NCBI GenBank assembly: GCA_937996825.1
Contig: CALKUJ010000109.1
Coordinates: forward strand, 1-16,363
Direction: 5' to 3'
Length of the DNA stretch: 16,363 nt
Origin: an uncultured Polynucleobacter sp.
GTDB lineage: Bacteria > Pseudomonadota > Gammaproteobacteria > Burkholderiales > Burkholderiaceae
Shown: piece after piece, positions 1 to 7,376 of the stretch
How the letters are laid out: each line of letters starts with the position of its first letter
Numbering within the stretch: position 1 is the stretch's first letter
The notes under the pieces: model-generated
What the model was told of the DNA's origin: nothing
Databases searched by the model: none
Seen by the model: the letters and a program-made list of their open reading frames with translations, nothing else
Made by a program: the position numbers and the translations under genes

Positions 1-271
1 TGGTCAGCTTCTTAAAGCCTAATAATTGCTTGCCCCCTGCTTTGCTCAAGTTAAATCCATCAAGCACCATTCTCAAGCGCAGAGGCGAAAGACTCAGATC
101 TTGATATGAAATTTCGTAACCTAACTGCACCCCATACTGGGCAACAGTTTTTTTAATAAATCCTGGCACTAGCGCTTGAGTCGCAATCCAAAAGACACTG
201 AGCACCCCTAATAAGAAAATAATTAGGCGGACAACCCAATTTTTGATCTTAGGATTTTTAAAAAAAGGCAT
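1..271 (-). CDS. DUF748/AsmA-like membrane-anchored protein, N-terminal part only
   Basis: Only the first 90 codons are inside the window; the gene runs off the left edge. The ATG is the complement of CAT at 269-271. The product begins MPFFKNPKIKNW and then has one hydrophobic segment (about residues 12-35), followed by a stretch ending in SLSPLRLRMVLDGFNLS. This is the pattern of DUF748 and AsmA-like proteins: one N-terminal membrane anchor, then a repeated beta-rich periplasmic domain that opens with a 'sxxPlrlxldgfxL' motif. Such proteins are usually linked to outer-membrane or lipid transport homeostasis, but that is family knowledge and only the N-terminus can be judged. No good Shine-Dalgarno sequence precedes the ATG. 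It lies 45 bases downstream of the YciI gene on the same strand, so the two may be cotranscribed. Confidence 0.6.
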   Translation of the reverse strand, partial: MPFFKNPKIKNWVVRLIIFLLGVLSVFWIATQALVPGFIKKTVAQYGVQLGYEISYQDLSLSPLRLRMVLDGFNLSKAGGKQLLGFKKLT

Positions 272-316
272 GTTTGGTTACAAAGTAATTGGCAATACTA
301 TTTTATATACCCGATG

Positions 317-622
317 CTATAGCGCGGTCGGAAAACCTACTTTTTGAGCCCACTTGTTATCGAAAACATGAATGATCGGCTTTTCATAAACACCTGCTTT
401 TGTAAACGGCTCATCTTGTAACCAAACCTCCAAATCTGCTCTACTTGGAAAATCCATTACCAAAAGACTGCCAACAGTTTTCTGTCCATCTTCTGAAGTT
501 AGAGGCCCAGCAAATGCCATACGATCAGATAATTTCGCTAAATATGCACGATGCTCTGGACGTACCTGTACACGCAGATCTGCAGTTCCTGGGCGATCCA
601 TCAATAACATTGTAAAAATCAT
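317..622 (-). CDS. YciI family protein
   Basis: The product has 101 residues, the usual size for single-domain YciI proteins, which have a ferredoxin-like (dimeric alpha/beta barrel) fold. It starts with a short hydrophobic beta strand (MIFTMLLMDRP). A conserved His lies in RPEHRAYL near residue 24, followed by AFAGPLTSEDGQ and a GSLLVMDFPS strand. This matches the family layout of an early His, a 'GPL' turn, and a late DEPFTKAGVYE segment containing the conserved Asp. The biochemical role of most YciI proteins is unknown; some act as small-molecule hydrolases or dehalogenases. The start is supported by a GGAGA Shine-Dalgarno motif a few bases upstream on the minus strand. In beta- and gammaproteobacteria yciI often sits near septation or membrane protein genes. 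Here it precedes the DUF748 gene. Confidence 0.85.
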   Translation of the reverse strand: MIFTMLLMDRPGTADLRVQVRPEHRAYLAKLSDRMAFAGPLTSEDGQKTVGSLLVMDFPSRADLEVWLQDEPFTKAGVYEKPIIHVFDNKWAQKVGFPTAL

Positions 623-683
623 ATTTTCTCCATTACTTAGTTCTATTTTTTAATGCCTAACTAACTAGATACTACGGGAAGTT

Positions 684-712
684 GCAAAAGAAAAACCACC
701 CGAAGGTGGTTT
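684..712 (-). terminator. Intrinsic terminator downstream of the serine tRNA
   Basis: On the minus strand an 8-bp stem (AAACCACC / GGTGGTTT, plus-strand arms 693-700 and 705-712) with a TTCG-type tetraloop is followed by a T-rich tract (TTCTTTT). It lies about 10 bases past the tRNA CCA end, as expected for a rho-independent terminator of the tRNA transcript. Read-through from fabI would also end here. The plus strand has no T tract after the stem, so it appears one-directional. Confidence 0.8.
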
Positions 713-722
713 AGGCATTACT

Positions 723-813
723 TGGCGGAAGGGGCGGGATTCGAACCCGCGGTAGGCTATTAACCTACGCACGCTTTCCAGGCGTGTGACTTAAACCACT
801 CATCCATCTCTCC
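723..813 (-). tRNA. tRNA-Ser, anticodon GGA
   Basis: A class II tRNA of 91 bases with the CCA end encoded (TGG at 723-725). The anticodon loop CTGGAAA is closed by the stem CACGC/GCGTG, giving anticodon GGA (plus strand 777-779), which reads the serine codons UCC and UCU. The long variable arm (GTAGG...CCTAC) is typical of tRNA-Ser. The T arm is a perfect 5-bp stem around TTCGAAT, and the D arm carries GAGTGGTTTAAG. The acceptor stem is abnormal: the 5' strand GGAGAGA meets CCCTTCC at the 3' side. This gives four standard pairs, one G-U and two A-C mismatches, where TCTCTCC would have paired fully. The identity call is firm; whether the gene works normally is open. Confidence 0.9.
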
Positions 814-826
814 GTGCAAGAGCGTC

Positions 827-832
827 ATTATA
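827..832 (-). promoter_or_regulatory. -10 box of the serine tRNA promoter
   Basis: The minus strand carries a perfect TATAAT 13 bases before the mature tRNA 5' end, so transcription would begin about 7 bases upstream of the tRNA. No good -35 hexamer is seen at 16-18 bases, and that position lies at the end of fabI. The box is immediately preceded by the GC-rich stretch GGGGCG. Confidence 0.55.
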
Positions 833-858
833 CGCCCCTGTATTTTTTTATGGATGGC

Positions 859-1647
859 TTACTCTGCCTCTGCCATGCCACCTACAACGTGGCTAAAGCC
901 ACCATCCACGTAGGTGATTTCACCAGTGATACCACCAGCTAGATCTGACATCAAGAACGCAGCTGCGTTACCAACGTCTTCGATTGTTACGTTGCGACGT
1001 AGGGGTGCATTGGCTTCTACGAAATCCAAAATCTTGCCAAAACCTTTGATGCCTGAAGCTGCCAAAGTTTTGATCGGACCTGCAGAGATGCCATTACAAC
1101 GAACACCCTTAGGACCTACTGAGTTAGCCAAGTAACGCACACTGGCTTCAAGTGATGCTTTTGCTAAACCCATGGTGTTGTAGTTAGGCACTACCATCTG
1201 TGAGCCTAGATAAGTCAGGGTCAATAAAGCTGATTTGTCATTCAACATCGGTAGGGCAGCTTTTGCCATTGCTGGGAAGCTGTAGGCTGAGATGTCATGA
1301 GCAATCTTGAAAGACTCTCTTGAAAGGCCGTCCAAGAAATCGCCGGCGATGGCTTCGCGTGGTGCAAAACCAATTGAGTGAATCAAGCCATCAAATTTTG
1401 GCCAGGTAGCCGATAAATCCGCAAAAAGCTTGTCGATTTGCTCATCGCTGCCAACATCGCAGTCAAAAATCAGGGTGCTATTGAATTCGGCGGCAAATTC
1501 AGTGATACGGTCCTTGAAACGATCCCCTACGTAAGTAAAGGCCAATTCTGCACCTTCACGGTGGCAAGCCTTGGCAATGCCATAAGCGATTGAACGGTTA
1601 GAAAGTAGACCTGTTAGGACAATTTTTTTACCGGCTAAGAAACCCAT
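859..1647 (-). CDS. fabI: Enoyl-[acyl-carrier-protein] reductase (NADH), FabI
   Basis: FabI reduces trans-2-enoyl-ACP to acyl-ACP with NAD(P)H, the last step of each fatty acid elongation cycle, in the cytoplasm. The 262-residue product matches the usual length. It has the short-chain dehydrogenase layout with the FabI version of the cofactor loop (LTGLLSNRSIAYGIA, residues 11-25) and the SIGFAP turn at 91-96. The catalytic residues Y146, Y156 and K163 (LTYLGS...NYNTMGLAK) fall at exactly the E. coli positions. SAGPIKTLAASGI (188-200) and F203 form the substrate-binding loop. G93 and F203 are the wild-type forms at the positions linked to triclosan sensitivity, so a sensitive enzyme is expected. 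The ATG is preceded by AAGGAAG with 5 bases spacing. It is divergent from yejA; no clear fabI promoter hexamers could be assigned in the 58-base gap. No terminator follows, so the transcript may read through the tRNA. Confidence 0.97.
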   Translation of the reverse strand: MGFLAGKKIVLTGLLSNRSIAYGIAKACHREGAELAFTYVGDRFKDRITEFAAEFNSTLIFDCDVGSDEQIDKLFADLSATWPKFDGLIHSIGFAPREAIAGDFLDGLSRESFKIAHDISAYSFPAMAKAALPMLNDKSALLTLTYLGSQMVVPNYNTMGLAKASLEASVRYLANSVGPKGVRCNGISAGPIKTLAASGIKGFGKILDFVEANAPLRRNVTIEDVGNAAAFLMSDLAGGITGEITYVDGGFSHVVGGMAEAE

Positions 1648-1667
1648 TTTTGCTTCCTTTTTTCTTT

Positions 1668-1697
1668 TTGCTGAATTTGTGAATGTCTAATTACAAT
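1668..1697 (+). promoter_or_regulatory. Probable sigma-70 promoter of the yejABEF operon
   Basis: TTGCTG (1668-1673) and TACAAT (1692-1697) are separated by 18 bases. The -10 matches the consensus at five of six positions and the -35 only weakly. Transcription would begin near 1704, two bases before the ATG at 1706, which predicts a leaderless or nearly leaderless mRNA. This agrees with the lack of any Shine-Dalgarno sequence before that ATG. Confidence 0.5.
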
Positions 1698-1705
1698 TGT
1701 CACAC

Positions 1706-3589
1706 ATGCAGATGATTAGACCCTTACTTTTACCCCTCATTTTAAGCTTGTCAGTTTTGGCGGGGTGGAGTGTCTCAACTGGTGCATTGGCTGCCCACGG
1801 CTTTGCCCAGTATGGCGACTTGCAATATCCCCCTGGCTTTAAGCATTTTTCTTACGTTAATCCAAATGCACCCAAGGGCGGTACTTTGTATCTGCCCAAC
1901 CCTGATCGCAGGACCAGTTTCGACAAATTTAACCCCTTTTCTATGAAGGGTGTTACCGCTCCTGGTGTGGCCCAACTGATGTTTGAAAGTCTCTTGATTG
2001 CCAGTGCTGATGAGGTGGCATCCTCTTATGGTCTTTTGGCGGAAGATGTTGCATTGGGCAAAGACCAATTGAGTGTGACCTTTCGTTTAAATCCACTGGC
2101 GCGTTTCAATGACAATAGTCCGGTCTTGGCCAAGGACGTCAAATACTCTTTTGATACCTTGATGAGCAAATTGGCCAGTCCTCAATTCAGAACGGTTTAT
2201 GCGGATGTCAAACAAGCCGTCATCATTTCTGAGCGAGTGGTTCGTTTTGACTTCCATCGTAAAAATACAGAGTTACCGCTCTTAGTTGGATCAATGCCCA
2301 TCTTCTCTGAAAAATGGGGCAAGGATGCGCAGGGCGCTGGAAAGCCTTTCAATCAATTCACTTTTGAAAAGCCAATCGCCAGTGGTCCATACCTGATTGA
2401 GAGTTATGACATTGGTAAAAATATTGTGTTCAAGAAAAATCCTGATTACTGGGGTGCTCAGCTGAACGTTCGAATTGGATTTTTTAACTTTGACAAAGTT
2501 TCATACCGTTTATACAAAGATGACACGGCAAGGATTGAAGCATTCAAGGCGGGTGAGTTCGATACATTGGTTGAATACCGAGCCAAGAACTGGGCCAAGA
2601 GTTATGTTGGGCCTAAATTCAGAGACGGTAGTTTGAAAAAGCAACATTTCCAGCATCGCAATGGAGCAGGAATGCAAGGCTTTGTGATGAACACGCGTCA
2701 TCCTATCTTCAAAGATCAACGTGTTCGTCAAGCTCTGACGCTGGCTTTGGATTTTGAGTGGATGAACCGCCAACTTTTTTATGGTCAATACCATCGCATT
2801 GACAGTTTTTTTTCTAACAGTGAGTTAGGCGCATCTTACGAGGCTGCTAGCTTGCCAAGTGCGCAAGAAAGAAAGTTATTAGAGCCTTTACAAAAAGCCT
2901 ATCCACAGCATTTCCCTAAAAATGCTCTAGGCCCAATGCTCTTGCCTGTGACGACTGAAGAACCTTCAAGCTTGCGCCAAAACCTCCGTAAGGCCAGAGA
3001 GCTATTGGCTCAAGCTGGTTGGGTTTACAAAGATGGTGCTTTAAGAAATGCCCAAGGGCAAGCGTTTCGTTTTGAATTCATGGACGATGGTGGCGCCATG
3101 TCACGTCTGGTCACTGCTTATGTCAGAAATCTTGAGAAGCTTGGCATAAAAGTAGATATCAGAACCACTGACTATGCTTTGTATCAAAAACGTTTAGAAG
3201 AATTTGATTTTCAAATGACCAGCATGAGATTTCCTGATTCTCAAAGTCCTGGCAATGAACTGTGGGATCGCTACGGTAGTCAATCAGCCTCCACCAAAGG
3301 CTCGGACAATATCATCGGGGTTCAATCGCCCGTTGTGGACGCTTTGATTTCAGAGATTGTCAAAGCGCAAACCAGAAAAGATTTGATCACTGCAACCAGA
3401 GCATTGGATCGTGTCTTGACTCATAGTTATTACATGGTGCCTCACTGGTACAGTGCCACGCATCGGGTTTCATATAAATCAGATTTAGGTTTTGCAATGC
3501 CCCCAAGTTATTACGCTGCTGAACCTTGGATTCTGTCGACTTGGTGGCGCAATCCTTCTACAAATTCTCAAGCAGGAGGCGCGCGATGA
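1706..3589 (+). CDS. yejA: YejA-type peptide ABC transporter, periplasmic substrate-binding protein
   Basis: This is a family 5 extracellular solute-binding protein (627 residues from the ATG at 1706), the periplasmic receptor of a YejABEF peptide importer. It starts with a Sec signal peptide: MQMIRP, a hydrophobic core LLLPLILSLSVLAGWSV, and a cleavage site near ALAA|HG. Mature features typical of YejA follow: KHFSYVNPNAPKGGTLYLPN, TFDKFNPF-like and SGPYLIESYDIGKNIVFKKNPDYWG, the last being the SBP family 5 hallmark. In other bacteria YejA systems import oligopeptides and microcin C; in rhizobia-related species they import peptidoglycan fragments. The start is uncertain. A TTG at 1697 overlaps the -10 box and is unlikely; ATG 1706 or ATG 1712 fits the promoter. 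The stop overlaps the yejB start by 4 bases (ATGA), so translation is probably coupled. A T8 run (2806-2813) lies inside an intact frame. Confidence 0.92.
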   Translation: MQMIRPLLLPLILSLSVLAGWSVSTGALAAHGFAQYGDLQYPPGFKHFSYVNPNAPKGGTLYLPNPDRRTSFDKFNPFSMKGVTAPGVAQLMFESLLIASADEVASSYGLLAEDVALGKDQLSVTFRLNPLARFNDNSPVLAKDVKYSFDTLMSKLASPQFRTVYADVKQAVIISERVVRFDFHRKNTELPLLVGSMPIFSEKWGKDAQGAGKPFNQFTFEKPIASGPYLIESYDIGKNIVFKKNPDYWGAQLNVRIGFFNFDKVSYRLYKDDTARIEAFKAGEFDTLVEYRAKNWAKSYVGPKFRDGSLKKQHFQHRNGAGMQGFVMNTRHPIFKDQRVRQALTLALDFEWMNRQLFYGQYHRIDSFFSNSELGASYEAASLPSAQERKLLEPLQKAYPQHFPKNALGPMLLPVTTEEPSSLRQNLRKARELLAQAGWVYKDGALRNAQGQAFRFEFMDDGGAMSRLVTAYVRNLEKLGIKVDIRTTDYALYQKRLEEFDFQMTSMRFPDSQSPGNELWDRYGSQSASTKGSDNIIGVQSPVVDALISEIVKAQTRKDLITATRALDRVLTHSYYMVPHWYSATHRVSYKSDLGFAMPPSYYAAEPWILSTWWRNPSTNSQAGGAR

Positions 3590-4668
3590 ACGGTGCATTG
3601 TGGCGTTATATTGCGAGACGAATTTTATTGATGATTCCAACGCTGTTGGGCGTTGTCACTTTGACATTTGCGGTGATTCAGTTTGTGCCTGGCGGTCCTG
3701 TAGAGCAGATGATGCTGGAGCTGAAGGGTCGGGGAGATGCCAGTGTCGCAGCTGTTGAGTCTTCAGGTGGTGGGAGTGTTTACAGAGGGCGTCAAGGCAT
3801 TGATGAAGAGCGCTTAAAAGAAATCAAAGCCCTGTATGGATTTGATAAGCCTCTTTGGGAACGTTATATCAACATGTTGGGTCGCTTTGCCATGTTTGAT
3901 TTGGGCCAAAGTTATTACCAACATAAAAGTGTTGGTGAGTTGGTTCTATCGAAACTGCCAGTCTCAATCAGTCTGGGGCTTTGGACATTTTTGATTACTT
4001 ATCTGATATCAATCCCACTGGGTATAAAAAAAGCAGTGCGAGCTGGTACTCGTTTTGATACCGCAACAAGTGTGGTGATTCTCATTGGCTACGCCATCCC
4101 AGGTTTTGTTTTGGGGGTTCTATTGCTTGTGCTATTTGGGGGAGGCAGTTTCTTGCAGCTATTCCCCTTGAGAGGTTTGACCTCTGATAATTGGGCGGAG
4201 CTCAGCTTGATTGGCAAAGTCATGGATTATTTTTGGCATTTGGTTTTACCCATCACCGCATCTGTTTTAGGTAACTTTGCAGTTATCACCATGCTGACCA
4301 AAAACTCTTTCTTAGAAGAGATACGCAAGCAATACGTGATTACCGCCAGAGCCAAGGGTTTGAGTGAAGACAAAGTTCTTTGGAAACATGTCTTCCGAAA
4401 TGCGATGATTCCATTGGTCACCGGTTTCCCATCAGCATTCATTGGTGCCTTCTTCACAGGCTCTTTGTTGATTGAAACTTTATTCTCTTTGGATGGTCTG
4501 GGCCTTCTCTCGTATGAGGCAGTCATGAAAAGAGATTACCCAGTGGTTTTGGGTACTTTGTATTTATTCACTCTGATCGGTTTATTCACTAAGCTAATTT
4601 CTGATATTGCTTATGTCTTGGTTGATCCTCGTATCCAGTTTGATAGTCAGTCTGGAGGTCGATCATGA
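3586..4668 (+). CDS. yejB: YejB-type peptide ABC transporter, inner-membrane permease
   Basis: This is one of the two permease subunits of the peptide importer (360 residues). It has the DppB/OppB layout: an N-terminal helix (WRYIARRILLMIPTLLGVVTLTFAVIQFVPGGP), then a long periplasmic loop with the YejB-type Gly-rich insert and YRGRQGID segment, then the transport domain with about five helices. The coupling 'EAA' loop, EEIRKQYVITARAKGLSED, is where the ATPase docks. It ends with the family motif YVLVDPRIQF. A longer open frame begins at 3526, but the ATG at 3586 is better: AGGAGG lies just upstream at 3574-3579, the ATGA overlap with yejA is preserved, and the family N-terminus begins here. 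The stop overlaps yejE by 4 bases. Confidence 0.95.
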   Translation: MNGALWRYIARRILLMIPTLLGVVTLTFAVIQFVPGGPVEQMMLELKGRGDASVAAVESSGGGSVYRGRQGIDEERLKEIKALYGFDKPLWERYINMLGRFAMFDLGQSYYQHKSVGELVLSKLPVSISLGLWTFLITYLISIPLGIKKAVRAGTRFDTATSVVILIGYAIPGFVLGVLLLVLFGGGSFLQLFPLRGLTSDNWAELSLIGKVMDYFWHLVLPITASVLGNFAVITMLTKNSFLEEIRKQYVITARAKGLSEDKVLWKHVFRNAMIPLVTGFPSAFIGAFFTGSLLIETLFSLDGLGLLSYEAVMKRDYPVVLGTLYLFTLIGLFTKLISDIAYVLVDPRIQFDSQSGGRS

Positions 4669-5720
4669 AAAAAGGGTGGCTTCGTCAAATTAGAGAGAGT
4701 GATCAATGGCATCGCTTCAAGTCGAATCGTTTGGGCTATTGGAGCTTGTGGATTTTTACCAGCTTGTTCGTATTAAGTTTGTTTGCCGAACTCATTGCCA
4801 ATGATCGACCCATCTTGGTCAGTTACCAAGGCAGTTTGTATGCCCCGATTGTGAAGAACTATCCTGAAACTACTTTTGGCGGAGACTTCCCAACACCAAC
4901 AGATTATCTTGATCCTGACATTAAAAAAACCTTCAGTCAAAAAGGTAATTGGGCGATTTATCCCTTGATCACTTATCGCTATGACACTCTCAATTACTTT
5001 GCCAAGGAACCTAATCCAGCCTCGCCATCTCGAGATAACTTATTAGGTACAGATGATCGGGGCAGGGACGTTGTGGCTAGACTGATTTATGGCTTTCGGC
5101 TCTCGGTATTGTTTGGTTTGTGTTTAACCATCATCGGTGTGGCTATCGGTGTATTGACTGGTGCAGTGATGGGCTACTTTGGCGGGAAAGTGGATTTGGT
5201 TTCTCAGCGCATCATTGAAGTTTGGAGCTCAATGCCTGAGCTGTACTTGCTGATCATTTTTGCATCAATCTTTGCTCCAAGTGTGGGCCTATTGATTATC
5301 TTGTTGTCTCTCTTTGGTTGGATGGGTTTGTCTGACTATGTGCGCGCAGAGTTTTTGAAAAACAGATCTTTGGAATATGTCAGAGCAGCTCAAGCTTTGG
5401 GTTTATCGAGCCAACAAATCATGTGGCGCCATATTCTGCCAAACAGCTTAACCCCTGTGATCACATTCTTACCGTTCCGCATGAGTGGTGCCATTTTGGC
5501 TTTGACCAGCTTAGACTTTTTAGGTTTGGGTGTTCCTGCAGATCAAGCCAGTTTGGGTGAGTTATTGGCTCAAGGTAAAGCCAATCTTGATGCGTGGTGG
5601 ATTTCTTTGTCGACCTTCTTGGTTCTAGCAGGAACTTTGATGTTGTTGACATTCATGGGCGATGCGATGCGCGATGCGTTTGATACGCGCCGTGCCAAAG
5701 CTGTGAAGGTGGCACCATGA
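4665..5720 (+). CDS. yejE: YejE-type peptide ABC transporter, inner-membrane permease
   Basis: The second permease subunit (351 residues) is of the DppC/OppC type. It has a basic cytoplasmic N-terminus (KKGWLRQIRESDQWHRFKSNRLGYWSL) and a first helix. A long periplasmic segment carries the YejE-specific stretch FGGDFPTPTDYLDPDIK and YPLITYRYDTLNYF. The conserved NLLGTDDRGRDVVARLIYGFR precedes the transport domain. The EAA loop is EYVRAAQALGLSSQQIMWRHILPNS. The start is fixed by the ATGA overlap with yejB and GGAGG 7 bases upstream, and the stop overlaps yejF in the same way. With YejB it forms the membrane channel of the importer. Confidence 0.95.
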   Translation: MKKGWLRQIRESDQWHRFKSNRLGYWSLWIFTSLFVLSLFAELIANDRPILVSYQGSLYAPIVKNYPETTFGGDFPTPTDYLDPDIKKTFSQKGNWAIYPLITYRYDTLNYFAKEPNPASPSRDNLLGTDDRGRDVVARLIYGFRLSVLFGLCLTIIGVAIGVLTGAVMGYFGGKVDLVSQRIIEVWSSMPELYLLIIFASIFAPSVGLLIILLSLFGWMGLSDYVRAEFLKNRSLEYVRAAQALGLSSQQIMWRHILPNSLTPVITFLPFRMSGAILALTSLDFLGLGVPADQASLGELLAQGKANLDAWWISLSTFLVLAGTLMLLTFMGDAMRDAFDTRRAKAVKVAP

Positions 5721-7330
5721 GTCAAGCTGATTTCAACTTGATTGATATCAATCAACTGAACCTGAGTTTTGGACGAAAAACTGTCATCAGTGATTTCAGC
5801 TTAAAAATCAATGCTGGCGAAAGAATTGCGATTGTTGGAGAGTCAGGTTCCGGTAAAACCTTGACTGGTTTATCGATCATGGGTCTTTTGCCGGAAGGCG
5901 CAAACATCACTGGTGAAATCAATTGCCAAATTAATCAGAAGTCCCAAAACTTATTGGCCTTGAGTGAAGCTCAGATGCGCAGCATTCGTGGCAAAGACAT
6001 TGCCATGATTTTTCAGGAGCCCATGACTGCCTTGAACCCACTTTACACAGTGGGCAATCAAATCATGGAAGCGGTGCAGTGCCATGAGCCAACATTAAGC
6101 AATGCGGTTTGCCAGCAACGCGCCATTGAACTTCTCGAAAGAACTGGGATTCCTCAGCCTGAGGAGCGTTTTTCATATTACCCACACCAACTCTCAGGCG
6201 GTCAACGTCAACGTGCCATGATTGCCATGGCTTTGGCTTGTAAGCCGAGACTCTTGATTGCTGATGAGCCAACCACTGCTTTAGATCCTAGCTTGCGAAT
6301 TCAAATTTTGGATTTGTTAAAAGATTTGCAAGAAGATGCTAAATCACATGGTGGTATGGCTGTGATTTTGATCACGCATGATTTGAATATGGTTCGTCAC
6401 TTTGCGCAGCGTGTGGCAGTGATGTATCAAGGAAAACTACTCGAGTGCAAATCAACCGAAGAGGTTTTTAGTCAGCCTGATCATCCTTACACCAGCAGCT
6501 TGGTCAACAGTAAGCCCGTGCGCAATGTCTTACCTTTGGTGCCAATTGCGCCAGTATTGCTGAAGGCTGAGCAGGTCAGCGTTGCTTACCCCCAAGCAGG
6601 CAAGGGTGCTTTTGGAAGAGGCATTCAACAATTCATGAAAGGTTTCCATTTTTCTGATTTGTGGAAACGTGAATACCAACAAGTCGTTAAAGATGTGAGC
6701 CTTGAATTACGTCAAGGTGAAACCTTGGGTTTGATTGGTGAGTCTGGTTCAGGTAAATCAACTTTGGCCATGGCCTTGTTGGACTTGTTGGGTCAAACAG
6801 GTGCCAAAGTATCAGGTCATGTCGAAGTCTTGGGTCATGATTGGCTCAAATTAAATGCAACTGAACGAAGTCGTCTAAGAGCTTCTTTCCAGGTCATCTT
6901 CCAAGATCCTTTTGGCTCTTTGTCACCCCGTATGACTGTTGGTCAAATTGTTGGTGAGGGTTTATCTCTGCATCAGCCTGATTTATCGTCAGATGCCAGA
7001 AAAACAAAAGTCATTGATGTTTTGAAAGAGGTTGGCTTGGATCGGACTGCCTACAGCAGGTATCCCCATGAATTTTCTGGAGGCCAAAGACAGCGTATCG
7101 CAATTGCCAGGGCATTGATCCTAAAACCTCAAATACTTGTTTTAGATGAGCCAACATCCGCTTTGGACGTGACCATTCAGAAGCAAATTTTGGCTCTACT
7201 GTCAGATTTGCAGCACAAATACAACATGGCTTATCTACTGATCAGCCATGATCTTGAGGTGGTTGAAGCCATGTCGCACCGCATCATTACTTTGAAAAAA
7301 GGTAAACAAATCAAGCATCAAGAGCTATAA
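5717..7330 (+). CDS. yejF: YejF-type peptide ABC transporter, fused double ATPase
   Basis: This ATPase subunit energises the YejBE permease from the cytoplasmic side. At 537 residues it holds two complete nucleotide-binding domains in tandem, where Opp and Dpp systems use two separate proteins. Domain 1 has Walker A GESGSGKT (41-48), a Q-loop near 100 (FQEPM), signature LSGGQ (159-163), Walker B LLIADE (179-184) and switch His 221. Domain 2 has Walker A GESGSGKST (341-349), Q-loop FQDPFG, signature FSGGQ (453-457), Walker B ILVLDE (473-478) and switch His 511. All motifs look intact, so both sites should bind and hydrolyse ATP. HPYTSSL (256-262) is the usual oligopeptide-ATPase segment after domain 1. 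It is the last gene of the four-gene operon; no terminator hairpin is visible before the next promoter. Confidence 0.96.
   Translation: MSQADFNLIDINQLNLSFGRKTVISDFSLKINAGERIAIVGESGSGKTLTGLSIMGLLPEGANITGEINCQINQKSQNLLALSEAQMRSIRGKDIAMIFQEPMTALNPLYTVGNQIMEAVQCHEPTLSNAVCQQRAIELLERTGIPQPEERFSYYPHQLSGGQRQRAMIAMALACKPRLLIADEPTTALDPSLRIQILDLLKDLQEDAKSHGGMAVILITHDLNMVRHFAQRVAVMYQGKLLECKSTEEVFSQPDHPYTSSLVNSKPVRNVLPLVPIAPVLLKAEQVSVAYPQAGKGAFGRGIQQFMKGFHFSDLWKREYQQVVKDVSLELRQGETLGLIGESGSGKSTLAMALLDLLGQTGAKVSGHVEVLGHDWLKLNATERSRLRASFQVIFQDPFGSLSPRMTVGQIVGEGLSLHQPDLSSDARKTKVIDVLKEVGLDRTAYSRYPHEFSGGQRQRIAIARALILKPQILVLDEPTSALDVTIQKQILALLSDLQHKYNMAYLLISHDLEVVEAMSHRIITLKKGKQIKHQEL
5738..5755. promoter_or_regulatory. 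Perfect 18-bp palindrome made of two overlapping FNR/Anr-type boxes inside yejF
   Basis: TTGATTGATATCAATCAA is a perfect palindrome. It contains TTGAT-N4-ATCAA twice, at 5738-5751 and 5742-5755, which is the consensus of FNR/Anr regulators. It lies in codons 8-13 of yejF. Function is unproven: it may be a chance product of the codons for L-I-D-I-N-Q. Confidence 0.3.
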
Positions 7331-7338
7331 ACCTATAT

Positions 7339-7368
7339 TTGTTTGTAAGCAAGGCTTCAGGTTATAAT
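7339..7368 (+). promoter_or_regulatory. Strong sigma-70 promoter of the NlpC/P60 gene
   Basis: TTGTTT (7339-7344) and a perfect TATAAT (7363-7368) are 18 bases apart, in the short gap after yejF. Transcription would start near 7375, two bases before the ATG at 7377. No Shine-Dalgarno sequence can fit there, so a leaderless mRNA is expected if the first ATG is used. Confidence 0.65.
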
Positions 7369-7376
7369 TAGGGTCC

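Noticed and set aside
914..1135. Plus-strand open frame opposite fabI (and similar antisense frames opposite yejA, yejB, ccoN, ccoO and ccoP)
   Set aside because: All lie fully inside strong genes on the other strand, with low-complexity, family-less translations.
1688..1704. ACAATTGT core between fabI and yejA as a regulator site
   Set aside because: The palindrome is only 8 bases and overlaps the -10 box; no known operator is matched.
2806..2813. T8 run inside yejA as a possible phase-variable site
   Set aside because: The frame is intact across it, a run of 8 in AT-rich coding DNA is common, and YejA is not a surface antigen.
3526..3585. Longer reading of yejB starting at the ATG at 3526
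   Set aside because: It would overlap yejA by 64 bases and add a non-family N-terminus. The ATG at 3586 has AGGAGG upstream and the ATGA overlap used throughout this operon.
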